Source: Aquabacterium sp.
Lineage (GTDB): Bacteria > Pseudomonadota > Gammaproteobacteria > Burkholderiales > Burkholderiaceae_C
Reading direction: 5' to 3'
Assembly: GCA_023150345.1 (NCBI GenBank)
Contig: JAKLLB010000035.1
Coordinates: 1 to 39,141 of the forward strand
DNA: 39,141 bases
How positions within the stretch are numbered: the first letter of the stretch is position 1; every line of letters starts with the position of its first letter. The notes beneath the pieces were generated by a model. The model was given only the letters and a program-made list of their open reading frames with translations. It was not told the DNA's origin and did not search any database. The translations under genes and the position numbers were made by a program. Positions 36,302 to 39,141 of this stretch are shown here, one piece after another.

Positions 36302-36988
36302 ATGAACTCACATCGCCGCATGACTGTTCGACTGGCGATTGCTGCCATGGGCCTCAGCGCGGGCCTCGCCAGCGCTCAGAGTATGGAAGTTTTCTCCCCA
36401 CAATCCGGTAGCGCGCCAGGCGTCATTCTGATCTCCGGGATTTCGGGGACCGCCTTGTATCAGGACTACGCGAGAGCCGTTGCCGATCTTGGCTATACGG
36501 CAGCACTGGTCAGTGGCAGGGATGTTTCACCCCGTACTGGAGGCCCGGCAGACAACTTACGCAACATCGTTGCGACGCTGCGCCGCGACTCGAGAGTGAA
36601 GCCCGGCAAGCTGGCCGTTGTGGGATTCTCACTAGGGGGCGGAGGAGCATTGCTCCATGCCAGTGGCCAATCCGAAACCTTCTCCGCGGTTGTCGCCTAC
36701 TACCCCGCCATCTCAAACCTACCGAACATCACTGAGATTGCCAAACGGGTTGGCGTGCCCACCCTCATTCTCAGCGGTGAGAAGGACAGGTACAACAACT
36801 GCTGCCTTATCGAATCGATGCGCGAGTTTGAAGCAGCAGCGAGAACAGTCGGCCTGCTGGTGGAGCTTCACACTTACCCGGAAGCAGATCACGGCTTCAA
36901 TCTCAAGGTACCAACGTTTCGCGCTCACGATGCCGCCGATGCTTGGTCACGAGTACAGGAGTTCTTGCGCAAGCATCACCCGCAGTGA
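36302..36988 (+). CDS. Exported dienelactone-hydrolase-family protein (integron cassette)
   Basis: A 228-residue protein with a signal peptide (MNSHRRMTVRLAIAAMGLSAGLASAQ). The alpha/beta hydrolase core has a nucleophile elbow VGFSLGGG with Ser110 in place of the Cys of classical dienelactone hydrolases, Asp162 in LILSGEKDRYNN, and His197 in ADHGFNLK. It probably hydrolyses an ester, but the substrate is unknown. An in-frame ATG at 36257 would place extra residues before the signal, so 36302 is used. The cassette layout is clean: right core GTTAGGC 56 bp upstream, one gene, and the left core of attC B overlapping the sequence 2 nt after the stop. Confidence 0.85.
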   Translation: MNSHRRMTVRLAIAAMGLSAGLASAQSMEVFSPQSGSAPGVILISGISGTALYQDYARAVADLGYTAALVSGRDVSPRTGGPADNLRNIVATLRRDSRVKPGKLAVVGFSLGGGGALLHASGQSETFSAVVAYYPAISNLPNITEIAKRVGVPTLILSGEKDRYNNCCLIESMREFEAAARTVGLLVELHTYPEADHGFNLKVPTFRAHDAADAWSRVQEFLRKHHPQ

Positions 36989-36989
36989 G

Positions 36990-37043
36990 GCCTAACGATC
37001 AAGGATAGACCGCGCTTGCCGCGGTCTAATCCGTTTGTTGGAC
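36990..37043 (+). other. attC site B (heads 256-bp repeat copy B)
   Basis: GCCTAAC (36990-36996) and GTTGGAC (37037-37043) flank the same imperfect hairpin as sites A and C. The left core begins 2 nt after the hydrolase stop codon, the usual arrangement for an integron cassette. Confidence 0.82.
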
Positions 37044-37245
37044 AAGCCCGTCGAGGCGAGTTGCTGGTGGTGTGAGCGTCGGTGCGTCATGTGCGAGCGG
37101 CACTGCAGATATCGCGCAAGTGGCGCGTCCTGCGTGTGGCCTGGCGCGGCGCGCCGGGTGCCCGGTGAACCCTGGCAATGGGCGTGAGCGACGCCACTGC
37201 AGGCTGGGGCACGGCCGTGAACCGCGCACGGTTTATCGTAGCGCC
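36990..37245 (+). repeat. 256-bp direct repeat, copy B
   Basis: Same length as copy A, with scattered substitutions. It starts at the attC left core and ends at GTAGCGCC, directly against the minus-strand IS91 transposase stub (37246). It carries no gene that I can support. Confidence 0.85.
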
Positions 37246-37290
37246 GTACGCGGCGCCGAAGCGCTCGATCACGTGGGACAGCGCAATCAC
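37246..37290 (-). pseudogene. IS91-family transposase, N-terminal stub
   Basis: The minus strand reads [15 protein letters not shown] and stops matching exactly at the border of the 256-bp repeat. (L/M)...VIERFGAAY is the usual start of IS91-type transposases that follow a tyrosine-recombinase gene. Only about 15 residues remain. The C-terminal fragment at 35563-35911 is on the opposite strand, so the two halves do not come from one simple insertion. Confidence 0.6.
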
Positions 37291-37299
37291 TTGGCCACC

Positions 37300-38235
37300 C
37301 CTGCATCGGTGCGAGTGAGCTGCTGCTGCGGCAGCGGCGGGGGTAGAGCGGGCGGTGGTGAGGATGCTGTGGTGGCCCAGGATCTTCTGCACCTGCAGCA
37401 GATCGACGCCGGCCTCGATCAGGTGCGTGGCATAGCTGTGACGCAGGCTGTGGGGGTGGATGTAGTTTTGAGGCCCATGGACTGCACCACCTCGCGCAGC
37501 GCGCGTTGCACGCCGGCGCGGTCCAGCGCCCGCTCAGCCCGCGCGGCGCCGGCCACACCGCCAGCACGGCCGGGAAACAGCAGCGTCGGGTTGCGGTGCA
37601 CCCCCCCAGAAGCGGCGCAGCACGCCCAGCGTGGCTGGCGCCAGCGGCACCAGCCGGTCGCGGTTGCCCTTGGCGTCGCGCACATGCACGCGCATGCGCG
37701 CAGCGTCGATGTCGCCCACCTGCAGCGCGAGCGCTTCGCCCAGGCGCAGCCCGAGGCTGTACAGGGTGAAGAAGAACACCCGGTAGCTCAGGCAGCGGGT
37801 GGCCGCGAACAGCCCGGCGGCCTGCTCGACGGTGACGATGTCGGGCAGGCGCTGCACCTTGGGCGGCTTGATCAGCCCCGGGTTGCCGGCCCACGGTCGG
37901 CCCAGCACGTGGGCGCAGTAGAACTTGTAGCCGTACAGGTCGTGCTTGACACTGCTCCAGGAGTGGGTCTGCAGCAGCCGGCTGAAAGGCTCGGTGAGCT
38001 GCTCGTCGGTGAGCGCGCCGATGCGCCAGTCGAACCGCTCGCCCAGGCGGCGCACGCCGTGGGTGTAGGCCTGCACGGTCTTGGGCTGCATGCCCTTCAG
38101 GCGCAGGTGCTTGAGCAGGCTCGCGTAGCGTCGGTCGAACTCGCAACGGTCCGCCTCGGTCGCTGTGGCAGCGGCTTCGGCAGGGCTGGTCGCGCTGGTC
38201 GCGCCCGTGGCTCTGGGGGCGGGGGCATTGCTCAT
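37300..38235 (-). pseudogene. Tyrosine recombinase (phage-integrase family, IS91-associated type), frameshifted
   Basis: The ATG at 38235 opens a frame with an N-terminal SAM-like core-binding domain (FDRRYASLLKHLRLKGMQPKTVQAYTHGVRRLGERFDW) and the first catalytic Arg in YSLGLRLGEALAL. The frame is lost at a C7 run (37601-37607). A second frame continues to VQSMGLK and is lost again near 37466-37469. The third frame has the [10 protein letters not shown] box and [12 protein letters not shown], but the catalytic Tyr expected in ARYTH is replaced by STP. Two frameshifts plus loss of the Tyr make it inactive. It lacks the extra segment typical of integron IntI. Such recombinase genes often precede IS91-type transposases, and the transposase stub follows on the same strand. 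Confidence 0.82.
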
Positions 38236-38349
38236 GGCTCAATCCTCACGAGTTGTGGCACAGTCACCGCGTCGCCTATCGACGCACGTGTACGTGAAGA
38301 ACAGTCAAGCCAGGCTCGAGCCGTGGGTCTTGCTCCGCGCAGCGGCTTC

Positions 38350-38368
38350 GTTCAACTCCGCGTTAGGC
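38350..38368 (+). other. Right half of an attC site, preceding the lipoprotein cassette
   Basis: GTTCAAC (38350-38356) is followed closely by GTTAGGC (38362-38368), as in the right end of many attC sites. No matching left half with a complementary stem is seen upstream, where the recombinase remnant begins. The site was probably truncated by insertion or deletion. Confidence 0.55.
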
Positions 38369-38417
38369 CTCACAGTCTTCGCCCCTCCCCCTCTCAGCAC
38401 CTTCTAGGCACATCTCA

Positions 38418-38993
38418 ATGCGCATCCATTTCGTCTTCTTGCTGTCCGTACTGCTTGCTGGCTGCTCCACCACTCGCGTGGGGATGACCTACTCTCCGCC
38501 ATCAGCCAGCCAGACGCTTGCAGGGATCCGCCCAGTGGATGTTGGCTCCTTTCTCGACCAGCGCGGAGAGCCGGCAACTTGGCTCGGCGCCATCCGAGGC
38601 GGCTTTGGGAATCCCCTCAAGACCTTGGAAAGCGACGTCCCCGTCAGCAAGCTCGTCCAGGACGCGTTCTCCAGCGCACTGAAGGCGCGAGGAGCCACGA
38701 TTGCCACATCGTCGCCTGAACTTCAGTTCTCAGGGGTCATCAAGAAGCTGTTCTGCAACCAGGTCGTCCAGCGTGAGGCAAACGTCGAGATTGAGGTTCA
38801 GGTGACGGAGATCTCGTCGAAGAGAGTTCTGTTGTCACGCACGTACTCCGCGACGAACTACGAAAGCGCCTTCTTCGCGACCGGAGTCTTCGCCTCAACC
38901 GATGATCTTCGAGCGCTGACCGAACGTACCCTGAGGGAAGTCATCGAGCAGGCTCTCAACGACTCATCAATGCGCCTCGCGCTCGCGCGGTGA
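38418..38993 (+). CDS. YajG-like lipoprotein (integron cassette)
   Basis: A 191-residue protein with a lipoprotein signal MRIHFVFLLSVLLAGC (lipid-modified Cys16). The mature part resembles the YajG/uncharacterised lipoprotein group: VDVGSFLDQRGEP..LG.IRGGFGNPLKTLESD.PVSKLVQDAFSSALKARG, then alternating strands (SGVIKKLF...NVEIEVQVTEI). Function is unknown; members are probably outer-membrane or periplasmic lipoproteins. The cassette layout is clear: GTTAGGC ends 49 bp upstream, and the left core of attC C begins 1 nt after the stop codon. Confidence 0.82.
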   Translation: MRIHFVFLLSVLLAGCSTTRVGMTYSPPSASQTLAGIRPVDVGSFLDQRGEPATWLGAIRGGFGNPLKTLESDVPVSKLVQDAFSSALKARGATIATSSPELQFSGVIKKLFCNQVVQREANVEIEVQVTEISSKRVLLSRTYSATNYESAFFATGVFASTDDLRALTERTLREVIEQALNDSSMRLALAR

Positions 38994-38994
38994 G

Positions 38995-39048
38995 GCCTAA
39001 CGATCAAGGATAGACCGCGCTTGCCGCGGTCTGATCCGTTTGTTGGAC
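38995..39048 (+). other. attC site C (heads 256-bp repeat copy C)
   Basis: GCCTAAC (38995-39001), the shared imperfect hairpin, and GTTGGAC (39042-39048). It is nearly identical to sites A and B, and it follows the lipoprotein stop codon immediately, closing that cassette. Confidence 0.82.
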
Positions 39049-39141
39049 AAGCCCGTCGAGTCGAGTTGCTGGTGGTGTGAGCGTCGGTGCGTCATGTGCG
39101 AGCGGCACTGCAGATATCGCGCAAGTGGCGCGTCCTGCGTG
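38995..39141 (+). repeat. 256-bp direct repeat, copy C (cut by window end)
   Basis: The first 147 bp of the repeat are present and match copy A with very few changes; the rest lies beyond the window. The array therefore probably continues to the right. Confidence 0.85.

Noticed and set aside
37300-38235. Tyrosine recombinase as the integron integrase IntI
   Set aside because: It lacks the extra IntI-specific segment, is frameshifted, is followed by an IS91-type transposase start, and resembles the recombinases that accompany IS91 elements.

Overview
The window is very GC-rich over most of its length. Its genes (nosR, TRAP and peptide ABC transporters, panBC, a class I PHA synthase, an N-terminal module typical of betaproteobacterial secreted proteins) fit a Burkholderiales betaproteobacterium of the Rubrivivax/Leptothrix/Ideonella type. 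This is inferred from gene content, not from a marker gene.

Left part, 1-17,986, is mostly conserved chromosome. It holds the 5' part of nosR (minus strand, running off the window), two unassigned small genes, a TrhA/hemolysin III membrane protein, a TonB-dependent receptor and a secreted esterase. A minus-strand block then combines a CadC-like winged-helix/TPR regulator with a complete TRAP transporter (SBP, DctQ, DctM). A VapBC pair with a palindromic operator follows, then a short Ala/Pro protein, a decayed SDR fragment, a large lipoprotein, an SDR dehydrogenase and an aldehyde dehydrogenase.

Middle part, 18,048-31,486, carries a complete Opp/Dpp-type ABC transporter whose genes are dispersed: permease B, a reverse-strand PilZ/membrane pair, permease C, then panB, panC, phaC, a proline-rich membrane protein and a CYTH protein, then the two ATPases, the binding protein and an amidase. 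The amidase may process the imported amide or peptide. A duplicated start-codon segment sits between the two ATPase genes.

Right part, about 31,485 to the end, is a different kind of DNA. It is less GC-rich by eye, built of short units and rich in recombination remnants. It begins with an IS110-family fragment abutting the amidase stop codon. I read the rest as an integron gene-cassette array without an integron integrase in view (a CALIN or the distal part of a chromosomal integron). The cassettes are a higBA toxin-antitoxin pair with its own, apparently leaderless, promoter; a reverse-oriented 627-residue GHKL ATPase of unknown function; an exported dienelactone-hydrolase-like enzyme; and a YajG-like lipoprotein. 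They are delimited by attC-like sites. Three 54-bp attC sites are nearly identical, and each heads the same 256-bp direct repeat (the third runs out of the window). Between cassettes lie broken pieces of an IS91-type element (C-terminal transposase on plus, N-terminal transposase stub and a frameshifted tyrosine recombinase on minus) and six 19-bp repeats phased mostly at 25 bp.

The most interesting material is this array: the GHKL ATPase cassette as a candidate defence gene, the attC-headed 256-bp repeats, and the phased 19-bp repeats.
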